Origin: Gemmatimonadota bacterium | GTDB taxonomy: Bacteria; JAAXHH01 | Length of the DNA: 64,000 nt | Reading direction: 5' to 3' | NCBI GenBank assembly: GCA_009841265.1 | Contig: VXMB01000014.1 | Location: 665,490 to 729,489, forward strand | The notes under the pieces: generated by a model | Seen by the model: only the letters and a program-made list of their open reading frames with translations | Told to the model about the DNA's origin: nothing | Databases searched by the model: none | Program-made: the position numbers and the translations under genes | Part shown: positions 26,708-35,155 of the stretch, piece after piece | Position numbering within the stretch: position 1 is the first letter of the stretch | Layout: each line of letters opens with the position of its first letter

Positions 26708-27130
26708 ATGCTGGAGATCACAGACCTGCCCCTGGTGAACGCCTGTCTGAACTCGACCAGCGCGGCTTTCCTGGTCGCGGGCTACATCAACATCAGGAAA
26801 CGAAACGTCGCCGCGCACAGGACGTGCATGCTGGGTGCGGTCGCCGCGTCCGTACTGTTTCTCACCACTTATCTGATTTACCATTTCAACCACGGAAGCA
26901 CGCCCTTCACCGGCGAGGGATGGACCCGTTACGTCTATTTCACCATCCTCATCAGCCACACGATCCTGGCCACGGCCATCGTGCCCATGGTCGTGCTGAC
27001 GCTGCGCCATGCGCTGAAGGGGCGTTTCGAACGCCATGCGCCGCTGGCCCGTTGGACCCTGCCGATCTGGCTGTACGTGTCCGTCACCGGCGTGCTGGTG
27101 TACCTGATGCTGTACCAATGGCAAGGTTAG
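26708..27130 (+). CDS. DUF420 family membrane protein (oxidase-assembly associated)
   Basis: 140 residues and four predicted helices; LPLVNACLNSTSAAFLVAGY, RTCMLGA, FLTTYLIYHFNHG and the histidine-bearing ISHTILATAIVPMV match the DUF420 family, which is usually found with cytochrome c oxidase or haem genes. The three-base gap after ctaB supports a joint role in oxidase biogenesis. Molecular function is not established. Confidence 0.85.
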   Translation: MLEITDLPLVNACLNSTSAAFLVAGYINIRKRNVAAHRTCMLGAVAASVLFLTTYLIYHFNHGSTPFTGEGWTRYVYFTILISHTILATAIVPMVVLTLRHALKGRFERHAPLARWTLPIWLYVSVTGVLVYLMLYQWQG

Positions 27131-27748
27131 GTGCCTGATATGGCCGCTGTTCCGGTACGCAGGTTGACGCTGGCCGCGCTCTCGATCGCGCTCGTGACGC
27201 TGGCGACCTTTGTCATACGCATCCCCAATCCGGCCACGCAGGGATACATAAATCTCGGCGATGGGCTGCTGTTCACCCTCGCCCTCGTCTTCGGATGGCG
27301 CATCGGCGGTCTCGCGGGCGGGGTCGGTTCCGCCCTGGCCGACGCACTGGGCGGCTACTTCATCTGGGCGCCCTGGACGCTCGTCATCAAGGGGATCGAA
27401 GGCATCCTGGTCGGAACGATCGCGTTCTGGGGCACCGGGGGCGGTCAAGACACCGAGGGCGGACTGGACGACCAGGGCGGACGGGGCACATCGGATGCTG
27501 GGGGCACCTCGGGTGGTCGCCATCCCCGCCGGATCGCAGCCTTCGCAGCCGTGCTGGTAGGCGGCGCCTGGATGGTTACCGGTTACTATCTGGCCGGATC
27601 GGTCCTGTTCGGCGGCATCGCCGCGCTGACGGAGATCCCTGGCAACCTGGTTCAGGCCGGCGTGGCGGTCGTGGTGGCCCTGCCCCTGTCCGTTCTGTTG
27701 AGAAACGCCTTGAAACGGAGTGATTATGGACCTCTCGCACCTCGATGA
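27131..27748 (+). CDS. ECF transporter S-component-like membrane protein
   Basis: 205 residues with about five to six membrane helices. The first half, YINLGDGLLFTLALVFG followed by GGLAGGVGSALADALGGYF, is typical of ECF substrate-binding (S) subunits. A hydrophilic Gly/Asp-rich loop (about residues 98-137) separates two membrane blocks and is coded by GGCGGAC-type repeats. GTG 27131 (AAGG four bases upstream) is used; ATG 27140 is possible. Its ligand is unknown, and the only ECF ATPase in the window is the distant fused gene at 7185-9104. The 3-prime end overlaps moaC by 23 bases. Confidence 0.7.
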   Translation: MPDMAAVPVRRLTLAALSIALVTLATFVIRIPNPATQGYINLGDGLLFTLALVFGWRIGGLAGGVGSALADALGGYFIWAPWTLVIKGIEGILVGTIAFWGTGGGQDTEGGLDDQGGRGTSDAGGTSGGRHPRRIAAFAAVLVGGAWMVTGYYLAGSVLFGGIAALTEIPGNLVQAGVAVVVALPLSVLLRNALKRSDYGPLAPR

Positions 27749-28217
27749 AAAAGGGCGCGTCCGCATGGTGGACGTGACGGAGAAACCGGTTACGGAAAGG
27801 CGCGCGGTGGCCTACGGGGAAGTCCGATCCGCGACGGAGACGATCCGGAAGATCTCCGCCGACGAGATGGGCAAAGGGGACGTGCTGACCACGGCGAAGA
27901 TCGCGGGCATCTCGGCGGCCAAGAAGACGGGCGACCTCATCCCCATGTGTCACCCCATCCCATTGACCCACGTGGAGATCGATATCACCCTGAACGAGGA
28001 CGCGGGCAGGATCGGCCTCCTGGCCACGGCCGTCGCGTCCGGCAAGACCGGCGTCGAAATGGAGGCCCTGACGGCCGTCTCCGTGGCCGCCCTGACCCTC
28101 TACGACATGTGCAAGGCCGTGGACCGGACCATGGAGATCGCCTCCATCCTGCTGGTGGAGAAGGAAGGCGGCAGGTCCGGGGCGTTCAGGCGGCCCGGGT
28201 GGGAGCGTCCGGGGTAG
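27726..28217 (+). CDS. moaC: Cyclic pyranopterin monophosphate synthase
   Basis: Second step of molybdenum cofactor synthesis, with MoaA. The 163-residue protein has HLDEKGRVRMVDVTEK, the active-site block IPMCHPIPLTHVEI and KTGVEMEALTAVSVAALTLYD, all diagnostic. CGGAG five bases before ATG 27726 decides the start over an in-frame GTG at 27720. It overlaps the S-component gene. No other moa gene is in the window. Confidence 0.95.
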   Translation: MDLSHLDEKGRVRMVDVTEKPVTERRAVAYGEVRSATETIRKISADEMGKGDVLTTAKIAGISAAKKTGDLIPMCHPIPLTHVEIDITLNEDAGRIGLLATAVASGKTGVEMEALTAVSVAALTLYDMCKAVDRTMEIASILLVEKEGGRSGAFRRPGWERPG

Positions 28218-28407
28218 TGCGGACTACCTTGAGGTCCAACTTCACCTGGACGAAGTGAATCGCATCGGTAGTTCCCTCAAGTGCGTTTTACTTCAACCTA
28301 TTTTCATTCCAAAGTTATCTCATCTGATATCGTAGGACTTAGGTCCCGGTAGCCAGAACCGATCTGGTTGCCGTGTTTACGTATGTATATATATATTGTG
28401 TATACAT
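28218..28407. other. AT-rich leader between moaC and the YHYH nuclease
   Basis: 190 bases. The second half is strongly AT-rich, with a TATATATATAT run and the palindrome ATACATATGTAT near 28400, unlike the surrounding high-GC sequence. A hairpin GTCCA...TGGAC lies at about 28234-28251. It probably holds the promoter of the next gene, but no clear hexamer pair can be chosen. Confidence 0.4.
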
Positions 28408-29220
28408 ATGTATTTGATTCTACGAAATATCGGCCGTGGTACCGCCTGGGTCTGGGCATCGCGAGCAGCCAGCAGGATCCGGATATCGGGGGTTGCCTGG
28501 ATACTGCTGGTGCTGTGCCAGGTATCCTATGCCGCCGACGCAGCAGCCCACGGTGGGCGGATAGACCGGCATGGCGGCCACAACAACCGCAGTCAGGGCA
28601 ATTACCATTTTCATGAGGGGCCACTGGCCGGCAGGACCTTTGACTCGAAGGCCGAAGCACTCGAAGCGCTGGCTGGTCTGGCGGAAGGAGGCCATGCCGC
28701 TCACCAGACAGCACCAACAGCACCAGGGAAGATTCATCCCGTACTGGGCGTTTCCGTCGCGCCGGAAGTGCGGCATTCGGTCTACGATAGAAGCGATTAT
28801 GACTATCCGGCTTCCATCGAATATCAGATCGTAATCCGGCAAGGCGGTATATACTCACCCTATTCGATGCGTTGTTTCAGCGATGTGGGGGCAACAGATA
28901 TCGAGCACATCGTGGCCAATTCGGAAGCCCACGACAGTGGTATGGGTTTGAGGACGCGAGCGGAACGACAGCAGTTCGCTTCGGACCTGAACAACCTGAC
29001 ATTGGCGGCGCCTCGACTGAATCGTTACGAGAAACGGGACAAGGATCCCGCGAACTGGTTGCCGGTAAACAATCGATGCTGGTACGTGGGGAAATACCTG
29101 GAAATAAAGCGGAAATACGGCTTGTCCATGGATCAGGCCGAAGCCGACGCTGTACTCACCGTGTACCGTTCCTGTTCAACTTTCAAGATCATTCAGCCAC
29201 CATGCACCGGCAGTGAGTAG
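28408..29220 (+). CDS. Secreted YHYH-domain protein with HNH/DUF1524-like nuclease domain
   Basis: Predicted exported protein, 270 residues. A hydrophobic signal segment (GVAWILLVLCQVSYA) precedes a YHYH domain: HGGRIDRHGGHNN followed by GNYHFHEGPLAG. The C-terminal part has DIEHIVANSEAHDSG, then FASDLNNLTLAAPRLNRYEK and NWLPVNNRCWYV, resembling the His-Asn-His nuclease core of the DUF1524/GmrSD and HNH families. ATG 28408 has no clear ribosome site; a TTG four codons earlier is possible. Lies in an AT-richer island, so transfer is plausible. A non-specific extracellular nuclease is the best guess. Confidence 0.65.
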   Translation: MYLILRNIGRGTAWVWASRAASRIRISGVAWILLVLCQVSYAADAAAHGGRIDRHGGHNNRSQGNYHFHEGPLAGRTFDSKAEALEALAGLAEGGHAAHQTAPTAPGKIHPVLGVSVAPEVRHSVYDRSDYDYPASIEYQIVIRQGGIYSPYSMRCFSDVGATDIEHIVANSEAHDSGMGLRTRAERQQFASDLNNLTLAAPRLNRYEKRDKDPANWLPVNNRCWYVGKYLEIKRKYGLSMDQAEADAVLTVYRSCSTFKIIQPPCTGSE

Positions 29221-29426
29221 GCCAAAGGTGTTTCGACTAGGCCAAAGGTCGAAAAGGACTGGGGATTCAATCAGCGCCGAGTACCCCATAACGCAGCACG
29301 TAAAAGGATGTTCAGAGTAACGACCTCGACTTTTGAGCACTATAACCGCGATCACCTTCCACGAATCTCCTCGATGTATTCATCTACGTTTTCCTGACAG
29401 CAATCTGACTCGCCGTTCCTTTTTTC

Positions 29427-29454
29427 TTGACGGCAAGCGAACCGACCATATATT
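29427..29454 (+). promoter_or_regulatory. Sigma-70-type promoter of the arginine operon
   Basis: TTGACG at 29427-29432, 16-base spacer, TATATT at 29449-29454. Predicted start near 29461, about 50 bases before argR. Confidence 0.65.
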
Positions 29455-29466
29455 GTAGTGCGTTTA

Positions 29467-29504
29467 TTGGAATAATTATGCCTACAATATCATATTTATT
29501 TGAT
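29467..29504. promoter_or_regulatory. Possible ArgR operator sites
   Basis: Two AT-rich dyads follow the predicted start: TTGGAATAATTATGCC (29467-29482), loosely like an ARG box half-site pair, and ATCATATTTATTTGAT (29489-29504), with inverted ATCA/TGAT ends. Their position would let ArgR repress its own operon. Match to the ARG consensus is only partial. Confidence 0.35.
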
Positions 29505-29509
29505 CTATT

Positions 29510-29986
29510 ATGAACGCCAAGCACCAGCGCCAGGGCACCATACGATCACTCATCGAACGGGGACACTTCCATACGCACAAGGAGGTGATCGCGGCCCTGC
29601 ACACGGAAGGAATCGACGTCAACCAGGGGACACTGTCCAAGGATTTCAAGGAACTGCACGTCATCAAGACGCGTCTCGCGGACGGGCAGTACAAATACGT
29701 GCTGCCGCGTTACTACTCGGTGGAGACCCAGGACGAACTGGTCGAACGGGAAATCCGGGATTTCGTCGTCAGTGCGGACGACGCGATGAACCAGGTGGTC
29801 CTGCAGACCTCCGCCGGCCATGCGTCCGGGGTGTGCGAGGCCATCGACCAGGCGGAATGGCCGGAGATCGTGGGCAGTGTCGCGGGCGAGAACACGATTC
29901 TCCTGGTCACCAAGTCGACCGCCCATGCCGGGAAAACGCTGCGACGCGTCGAGGCCATCATGAAGCAGAAGAGAGAAGGTACATGA
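29510..29986 (+). CDS. argR: Arginine repressor ArgR
   Basis: Arginine-responsive DNA-binding regulator, 158 residues. The N-terminal winged helix contains QGTIRSLIERGHFHTHKEVI and VNQGTLSKDFKEL; the C-terminal oligomerisation and arginine-binding domain has TSAGHASGVCEAIDQAEWPEIVG with the Asp of the ID pair and SVAGENTILLV. It overlaps argC by ATGA, so it is the first gene of the biosynthetic operon it presumably controls. Confidence 0.93.
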   Translation: MNAKHQRQGTIRSLIERGHFHTHKEVIAALHTEGIDVNQGTLSKDFKELHVIKTRLADGQYKYVLPRYYSVETQDELVEREIRDFVVSADDAMNQVVLQTSAGHASGVCEAIDQAEWPEIVGSVAGENTILLVTKSTAHAGKTLRRVEAIMKQKREGT

Positions 29987-31002
29987 TCAGACTGGGCATT
30001 GTCGGCGCGACGGGATACACGGGCATGGAATTGTACCGGCTGGCGTCGCGTCATCCGGACATCGAGATCGCGTTCGCCACTTCGGAACAGTACACAGGCC
30101 AGAAACTCGGCGAGGTCTTTCCCCGTGTGGATCCGGACCGGGACATCACGCTGAGATCCCTGGACGATATTGTAGAAGAGCCCGCTGACTTGGTCTGTTT
30201 CTGCACGCCGGACGGGGTGGCCATGGACCGGGTCGGCGCTTTTCTCGACCGGGGCGTGCGCGTCGTGGACGTCAGTTCCGATTTCCGCTTTGACGACCCG
30301 GAGGTGTATACGTCCTGGTACGATCGTCCGCACACCGCACCGTCGCTCCTCGATGCGGCGGTCTACGGGATTCCCGAACTGAACCGGGACCGCATACGGA
30401 CGGCCGATCTCGTGGGCAATCCCGGCTGCTATCCCACCGGCGTGATCCTCGGCCTGGCCCCGCTGCTCGAAGAGGACGCGATAGACGCCGGGCAGATCAT
30501 CGTGGACGCCAAGTCGGGCGTCAGCGGCGCCGGTCGCGGCCTGAAGCTGAGGAATCTCTACGTGGAGGTGAACGACAGCATCACGCCGTACAACATCGGC
30601 CATTCGCACCGCCACGTGGGGGAAATCGAACAGGAACTGTCCAGGTACTCCGATGGGCGGTCCTACGTCGTCTTTTCGCCCCACCTGACGCCCATGAGCC
30701 GGGGCATCCTTGCGACGACCTATGTACGCGTGAAGAACGGCGCGACCCATGAAGACCTGGCGGCCCTGTACGAGCAGCGCTACGAAGGGGAACCTTTCAT
30801 CCGGCTGTCGCAGTCCGGCTATCCCGAGACGCGCTTCGTGACCTGGACGAACTACTGCGACCTGCGGATCGACCGGGTGGACGGATCGGACCTGGCCATC
30901 GTCACGTCCGCCATCGACAACCTGGTCAAGGGCGCCGCCGGCCAGGCGCTGCAGAACGTGAACGTCATGAGTGGTCTGGACGAAACGACGGGGCTGATCT
31001 AG
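29983..31002 (+). CDS. argC: N-acetyl-gamma-glutamyl-phosphate reductase
   Basis: Third step of arginine synthesis, 339 residues. NADP site LGIVGATGYTGMEL, catalytic Cys in LVGNPGCYPTG, and the substrate segment DAKSGVSGAGR followed by IGHSHRHVGEIEQEL. ATG 29983 overlaps the argR stop; upstream open frame is only a shadow of argR. argB follows after one base. Confidence 0.96.
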   Translation: MIRLGIVGATGYTGMELYRLASRHPDIEIAFATSEQYTGQKLGEVFPRVDPDRDITLRSLDDIVEEPADLVCFCTPDGVAMDRVGAFLDRGVRVVDVSSDFRFDDPEVYTSWYDRPHTAPSLLDAAVYGIPELNRDRIRTADLVGNPGCYPTGVILGLAPLLEEDAIDAGQIIVDAKSGVSGAGRGLKLRNLYVEVNDSITPYNIGHSHRHVGEIEQELSRYSDGRSYVVFSPHLTPMSRGILATTYVRVKNGATHEDLAALYEQRYEGEPFIRLSQSGYPETRFVTWTNYCDLRIDRVDGSDLAIVTSAIDNLVKGAAGQALQNVNVMSGLDETTGLI

Positions 31003-31003
31003 T

Positions 31004-31792
31004 ATGGCACGGAACATCGTGGTAAAACTGGGCGGCGCGACGATCGAGCAGGACGGCGTGATCGAGGAGTTAGCCGCCGACCTTCGGGACCTGCCTGACG
31101 TTTTCCCGATCATCGTCCACGGCGGCGGTGCGGAGATCGGCCGGTACCTGGAGTTGCTCGGCAAGGAGTTCACCTTCGTGAACGGCCTCCGGGTCACGGA
31201 CGGCGACATGGTCGAAATCGTGGAGATGGTCCTGTCGGGCAAGGTCAACAAGGAACTGGTCTCGCGCTTCCAGCACAGCGGCGTGAACGCTCTCGGCGTA
31301 AGTGGGAAGGACATGGGCCTGTTGCGGGCTGAGAAGTACCGGGAGGACGGCGTGGACATCGGATTCGTGGGAGAGATCGTCGAGGTGAATACCGCCCTCT
31401 TCGATCTCTGCGCGTCGAACCACGTCACGCCCGTGGTCTCCCCCATTTCGGGGGGCGTCAACGGGGAGACCTACAACGTCAACGCGGACCACGCCGCGCT
31501 GGACATCGCCCGGGCCGTGGCCTGCGACGACATCGTGTTTATATCGGACGTGGCCGGCATCCACCGGTCCGACGGCCGGCCCGTTCGCAAGTTGACTCCC
31601 GAACTGGCCGATGCGCTGATCGAAGCGGGAGAAATCACGGGCGGGATGATTCCCAAGGTCCGCTCCGCCCTCGAGTGCCTGTCCTATGGTGTCCGCCGCG
31701 CCCGCATCATCGCGTGGCGGGGGGCCGGAACGCTGCGGAAGGAACTGGCATCGGATGAAAGTGTTTTCGGAACGGTAGTGACGACCGGATAG
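31004..31792 (+). CDS. argB: Acetylglutamate kinase
   Basis: Phosphorylates N-acetylglutamate. The 262-residue amino-acid-kinase fold shows IVVKLGGATI, VHGGGAEIGRYLE, GLRVTDGDMVEIVEMVLSG, NVNADHAALDIARA and ITGGMIPKV. It has no N-terminal extension of the arginine-sensitive hexameric type; the missing kinked helix suggests an arginine-insensitive enzyme, so control may lie with ArgR and the acetyltransferase. Confidence 0.95.
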   Translation: MARNIVVKLGGATIEQDGVIEELAADLRDLPDVFPIIVHGGGAEIGRYLELLGKEFTFVNGLRVTDGDMVEIVEMVLSGKVNKELVSRFQHSGVNALGVSGKDMGLLRAEKYREDGVDIGFVGEIVEVNTALFDLCASNHVTPVVSPISGGVNGETYNVNADHAALDIARAVACDDIVFISDVAGIHRSDGRPVRKLTPELADALIEAGEITGGMIPKVRSALECLSYGVRRARIIAWRGAGTLRKELASDESVFGTVVTTG

Positions 31793-31817
31793 CAACCACT
31801 GGATGAAAGGATCAAGC

Positions 31818-33011
31818 ATGACTACCGAAGAGATCATCGCCCTGGAGGAACAGTACATCGCGCCGACCTACGTGCGTCCGCCCGTCGTGTTTGACCGGGG
31901 CAGCGACGCTTACGTCTACGACCTCGAGGGCAGGCGGTATCTCGATTTCCTCGGCGGCATCGCGGTGAATTCCCTGGGCCACGGGGTACCGGAGATCATC
32001 GGCGCCGTGGCGCAGCAGACCGCGAAGCTGATGCACATCTCCAACCTGTACCACACGGAACCCCACGTGAAGCTCGCGAAGCTGCTGGTGGAAAACGCCT
32101 TCCCGGCCAGGGTGTTCTTCTGCAATAGCGGATCGGAGTCCATCGAGGCGGCTCTCAAGTTCACCCGCCGGTGGGCGTCCGAAGCGGGCGGCGAAGCCAA
32201 GCACGAGATCGTGACCTTCGAGAACGCCTTTCACGGCCGGACCTACGGCGCCGTAAGCGCCACAGCCCAGCCCAAGTACCACGAGGGGTTCAAGCCCATG
32301 CTGCCGGGGATGGTCTACCTGCCCCTGAACGAGATCGAGCCCCTCGAAGAGGCGATATCGGCGGAACGGACCGCGGCCGTGATGGTGGAGCCCGTCCAGG
32401 GAGAGGGCGGCGTGAATCCGGCGCACGTGGAATTCCTGCAACATCTGCGCAGGTTGTGCGACGAACGCAAGGTCGCCCTGATCTTCGACGAGATCCAGTG
32501 CGGCCTGTGTCGCACGGGCAAGCTCTTCGCCTACCAGCACCACGGCATCGAGCCGGACGTCATGACCCTGGCCAAGCCGCTGGCCGGCGGCCTGCCTATC
32601 GGCGCCGTCATGATGAAGTCCCATATCGCCGAAGTCCTCAAGCCGGGCATGCACGGCTCCACTTTCGGGGCGAACCCGGTGGCCTGTCACGTGGCCCACG
32701 CCGTCGTCAGCAAGATGATCGACGAGGGGCTGGCGGACCGGGCCCTGGAAATGGGCGGCAAACTTACCGCCGGACTGAATGCCCTCGCCGAAACCCATAG
32801 GGACATCAAGGAAGTCCGGGGCGCGGGCCTGTTGATCGGCGTGGAATTCGAAGACAAGGTAGGAGACGTCGTGAACGCGTGCAGGGACGCGGGCTTGATC
32901 GTGGGAACGGCCGGGGACAACGTGCTCCGCTGCGCGCCGCCCCTGGTGATCGAGCAGCGGCACGTGGACGAGGCGCTCGGGATCATCGGCGGGGTGCTGG
33001 ACGCGCGGTGA
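31818..33011 (+). CDS. argD: Acetylornithine aminotransferase
   Basis: PLP-dependent class III aminotransferase, 397 residues. GGIAVNSLGHGVPEI, SGSESIEAALKFTRRW, DEIQCGLCRTGKLFAYQHHG and the Schiff-base lysine in TLAKPLAGGLPIGA are visible. ATG 31818 is preceded by AAAGGA at six bases; an ATG at 31803 would add five residues. Order argC-argB-argD-argH supports the acetylornithine assignment over related GABA or ornithine transaminases. Confidence 0.94.
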   Translation: MTTEEIIALEEQYIAPTYVRPPVVFDRGSDAYVYDLEGRRYLDFLGGIAVNSLGHGVPEIIGAVAQQTAKLMHISNLYHTEPHVKLAKLLVENAFPARVFFCNSGSESIEAALKFTRRWASEAGGEAKHEIVTFENAFHGRTYGAVSATAQPKYHEGFKPMLPGMVYLPLNEIEPLEEAISAERTAAVMVEPVQGEGGVNPAHVEFLQHLRRLCDERKVALIFDEIQCGLCRTGKLFAYQHHGIEPDVMTLAKPLAGGLPIGAVMMKSHIAEVLKPGMHGSTFGANPVACHVAHAVVSKMIDEGLADRALEMGGKLTAGLNALAETHRDIKEVRGAGLLIGVEFEDKVGDVVNACRDAGLIVGTAGDNVLRCAPPLVIEQRHVDEALGIIGGVLDAR

Positions 33012-33069
33012 GTGGCTCGCGCAAAGTGACCGCCGTTAAAGTGACCGATTTGCATTGAACAGGAAAACC

Positions 33070-34434
33070 ATGAACGACAGCCGGGACGAAGCACTCAAAC
33101 GACTCATGGATGATTTCCACGCGTCCATCGACGCGGACCGCCGCCTGTTCCGCGTGGACATCAGGGGCAGCATCGCCTATGCCCGTGGGCTCGTGCGCAT
33201 CGGCGTGCTCACCGCCGATGAGGGCAGGGTAATCGAAGAGGCACTGGGCGAGATCGAAGGCGAAATCGAAAGCGGCGCCTATGCGCTGACCCGGGACCTG
33301 GAAGACATCCACATGGCCGTGGAGAAACGCCTGATCGAGAAAGTGGGTCCCGTGGGCGGAAAGCTGCACACGGGCCGGAGCCGGAACGACCAGAACGCCA
33401 CGGACGAGCGACTGTATCTCCGCGAGGTGGTGGACGACGTCTCCGGGTGGATCCGGGATTGCCAGGCAGCGCTGCTGGGGCTGGCCGAGCGTACCTTGGA
33501 TGTCGTCTTCCCGGGGTATACCCACCTGCAGCAGGCGCAGCCGATCCGGTTCGCCCACTACGCCCTTTCGCTCCTGTTCGGGCTCCAGCGGGACCGGGAG
33601 CGTCTGGCGGACTGCCGGAAGCGGATCAACGTCATGCCCCTCGGCGCCGGGGCGATGGCGGGCAGCGCCTTCCCGATCGACCGCACGTTCCTGGCCGATG
33701 AACTGGGTTTCGACGGCATCTCGCCCAACAGTATCGACGCGGTGAGCGACCGCGATTACAACGTTGAGTTCCTCGCCGCCTGCACGACACTGATGATCCG
33801 TATCAGCCGGGCCTGCGAGGACCTGGTCATCTGGTCGTCCACGGAATTCGGGTACGTCACGCAGCATCCCCGGCTGGCCACGGGCAGCAGCATCATGCCG
33901 CAGAAGAAGAACCCGGACGCCGCCGAATTGCTGCGGGGCAAGACCGGACGCGTCGTGGGCAGCCTGGTCTCCCTCGTTACCATGCTCAAGGGCCTGCCCC
34001 ACACGTACAACAAGGACATGCAGGATGAAAAGGAACCCCTTTTCGATGCGATCGACACGGTGACCGTCGCGCTGACGGTCTTCACGGCGATCTGGGAGAC
34101 GCTGGAGGTAAGATGCGATCGGGTTGAAGAAAACATGGACGACGCCATGCTGGCCACGGACCTGGCGGACTACCTGACCCGGTGCGGCGTGCCGTTCAGG
34201 GAAGGACACGGCATCGTGGCCGCCCTCGTGGACGAGGCCATGAACCGTGGCTGCAGCCTGCGGGACCTGCCGATCGAGCTGTATCAGCATTATTCGGAAC
34301 ATTTCGACGAAGCCGTGATCGCCGGGCTCAGGTTCGACGACAGCGCCGACAAGCGCGCCTTGCCCGGCGGCACCGGTAAGGACTCCGTGCTGCGCCAGCT
34401 TGAACAGGCCCGCGAGATCATCGCGCGAGGTTAA
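33070..34434 (+). CDS. argH: Argininosuccinate lyase
   Basis: Last step of arginine synthesis. 454 residues of the fumarase/aspartase superfamily with HTGRSRNDQ, TSLQ-equivalent GYTHLQQAQPIRF, and the signature GSSIMPQKKNPD; KGLPHTYNKDMQDEKEP is typical of ArgH. ATG 33070 has AGGAA nearby and begins the usual N-terminal helix. argG, argF and argJ are not in the window. Confidence 0.96.
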   Translation: MNDSRDEALKRLMDDFHASIDADRRLFRVDIRGSIAYARGLVRIGVLTADEGRVIEEALGEIEGEIESGAYALTRDLEDIHMAVEKRLIEKVGPVGGKLHTGRSRNDQNATDERLYLREVVDDVSGWIRDCQAALLGLAERTLDVVFPGYTHLQQAQPIRFAHYALSLLFGLQRDRERLADCRKRINVMPLGAGAMAGSAFPIDRTFLADELGFDGISPNSIDAVSDRDYNVEFLAACTTLMIRISRACEDLVIWSSTEFGYVTQHPRLATGSSIMPQKKNPDAAELLRGKTGRVVGSLVSLVTMLKGLPHTYNKDMQDEKEPLFDAIDTVTVALTVFTAIWETLEVRCDRVEENMDDAMLATDLADYLTRCGVPFREGHGIVAALVDEAMNRGCSLRDLPIELYQHYSEHFDEAVIAGLRFDDSADKRALPGGTGKDSVLRQLEQAREIIARG

Positions 34435-34490
34435 GCAGCTGGAAAAGGTCCTAGAGATCCTGGCGCAGGATGCAATGGAGCAGAACGGCC

Positions 34491-35078
34491 ATGAACAAAG
34501 CTGACACGTCTTTGACGCCAGCCTCGAACGGAAGCGACATCGTCATCCGTCCGGCCGTGATCGGGGACGTCCCCGAGATCATGGAGATTCTCCAACCCTA
34601 TATCGAGGAGGACATCCTCCTTCCGGTATCGGTCTACCGCTTGTTCGAGCACATCAGGTACTTCGTCGTGGGCGAGCGGGACGGCCAGGTGATAGGCTGC
34701 GGTTCCCTCGTGATCGTGTGGCACGACCTGGCCGAGGTGCGGTCCCTGGCCGTCCGGAGAGGATGCCGGGGCGGCGGCGTCGGCGGGCGCATCGTCGATG
34801 AACTGATCGCGGAGGCCGAGGAACTGGGCGTCGCCCGGGTCTTCGCCCTGACCTACGAGACCAGCTTCTTCGGCCGTCACGGGTTCGAGGTGGTCGACCG
34901 CGATACCCTCCCGCACAAGGTATGGAAGGACTGTACCACCTGCGCCCGATTCACCCACTGCGACGAGATCGCGGTAGCCCGGACGCTGATCCCCGAAGAC
35001 CAGCGGAAACCGGAACCCGCCCTGCCGGATATGCAGCAGGACCCCACGCTGATCATGCCTTCTCCCGCTCCTCAGTAA
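34491..35078 (+). CDS. Short GNAT N-acetyltransferase (ArgA-type N-acetylglutamate synthase)
   Basis: GNAT fold, 195 residues: IVIRPAVIGDVPEIMEIL, acetyl-CoA loop RRGCRGGGVGGRIVDEL, and the C-terminal block FFGRHGFEVVDRDTLPHKVWKDCTTCARFTHCDE with Cys pattern (reported in short bacterial N-acetylglutamate synthases). With argCBDH next door it most likely supplies N-acetylglutamate, but without the kinase-like regulatory domain of classical ArgA. ATG 34491 preferred over an in-frame ATG at 34470. A proline-rich tail of about 25 residues is unusual. Confidence 0.82.
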   Translation: MNKADTSLTPASNGSDIVIRPAVIGDVPEIMEILQPYIEEDILLPVSVYRLFEHIRYFVVGERDGQVIGCGSLVIVWHDLAEVRSLAVRRGCRGGGVGGRIVDELIAEAEELGVARVFALTYETSFFGRHGFEVVDRDTLPHKVWKDCTTCARFTHCDEIAVARTLIPEDQRKPEPALPDMQQDPTLIMPSPAPQ

Positions 35079-35155
35079 CCAATCTCCCGCTCCCCGGCGA
35101 CTCGCCTTTGACTGGCTGAAAAAGCGTGCCTGGACGATCTCCTCTATCGAACCAC

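Larger units (their letters stand above)
29221..29509. promoter_or_regulatory. argR upstream region
   Basis: 289 bases. At 29218-29249 TAGGCCAAAGGT occurs twice, the second copy sitting in the loop of a perfect seven-base inverted repeat TTTCGAC/GTCGAAA (29231-29254). The argR promoter and possible operators follow. Otherwise nothing is seen. Confidence 0.45.

Noticed and set aside
25403..27766. A 787-codon open frame on the minus strand opposite the CopD-like, ctaB, DUF420 and S-component genes
   Set aside because: It is antisense to four clearly conserved genes and its sequence is repetitive Gln/Gly/Asp/His; a GC-driven shadow.
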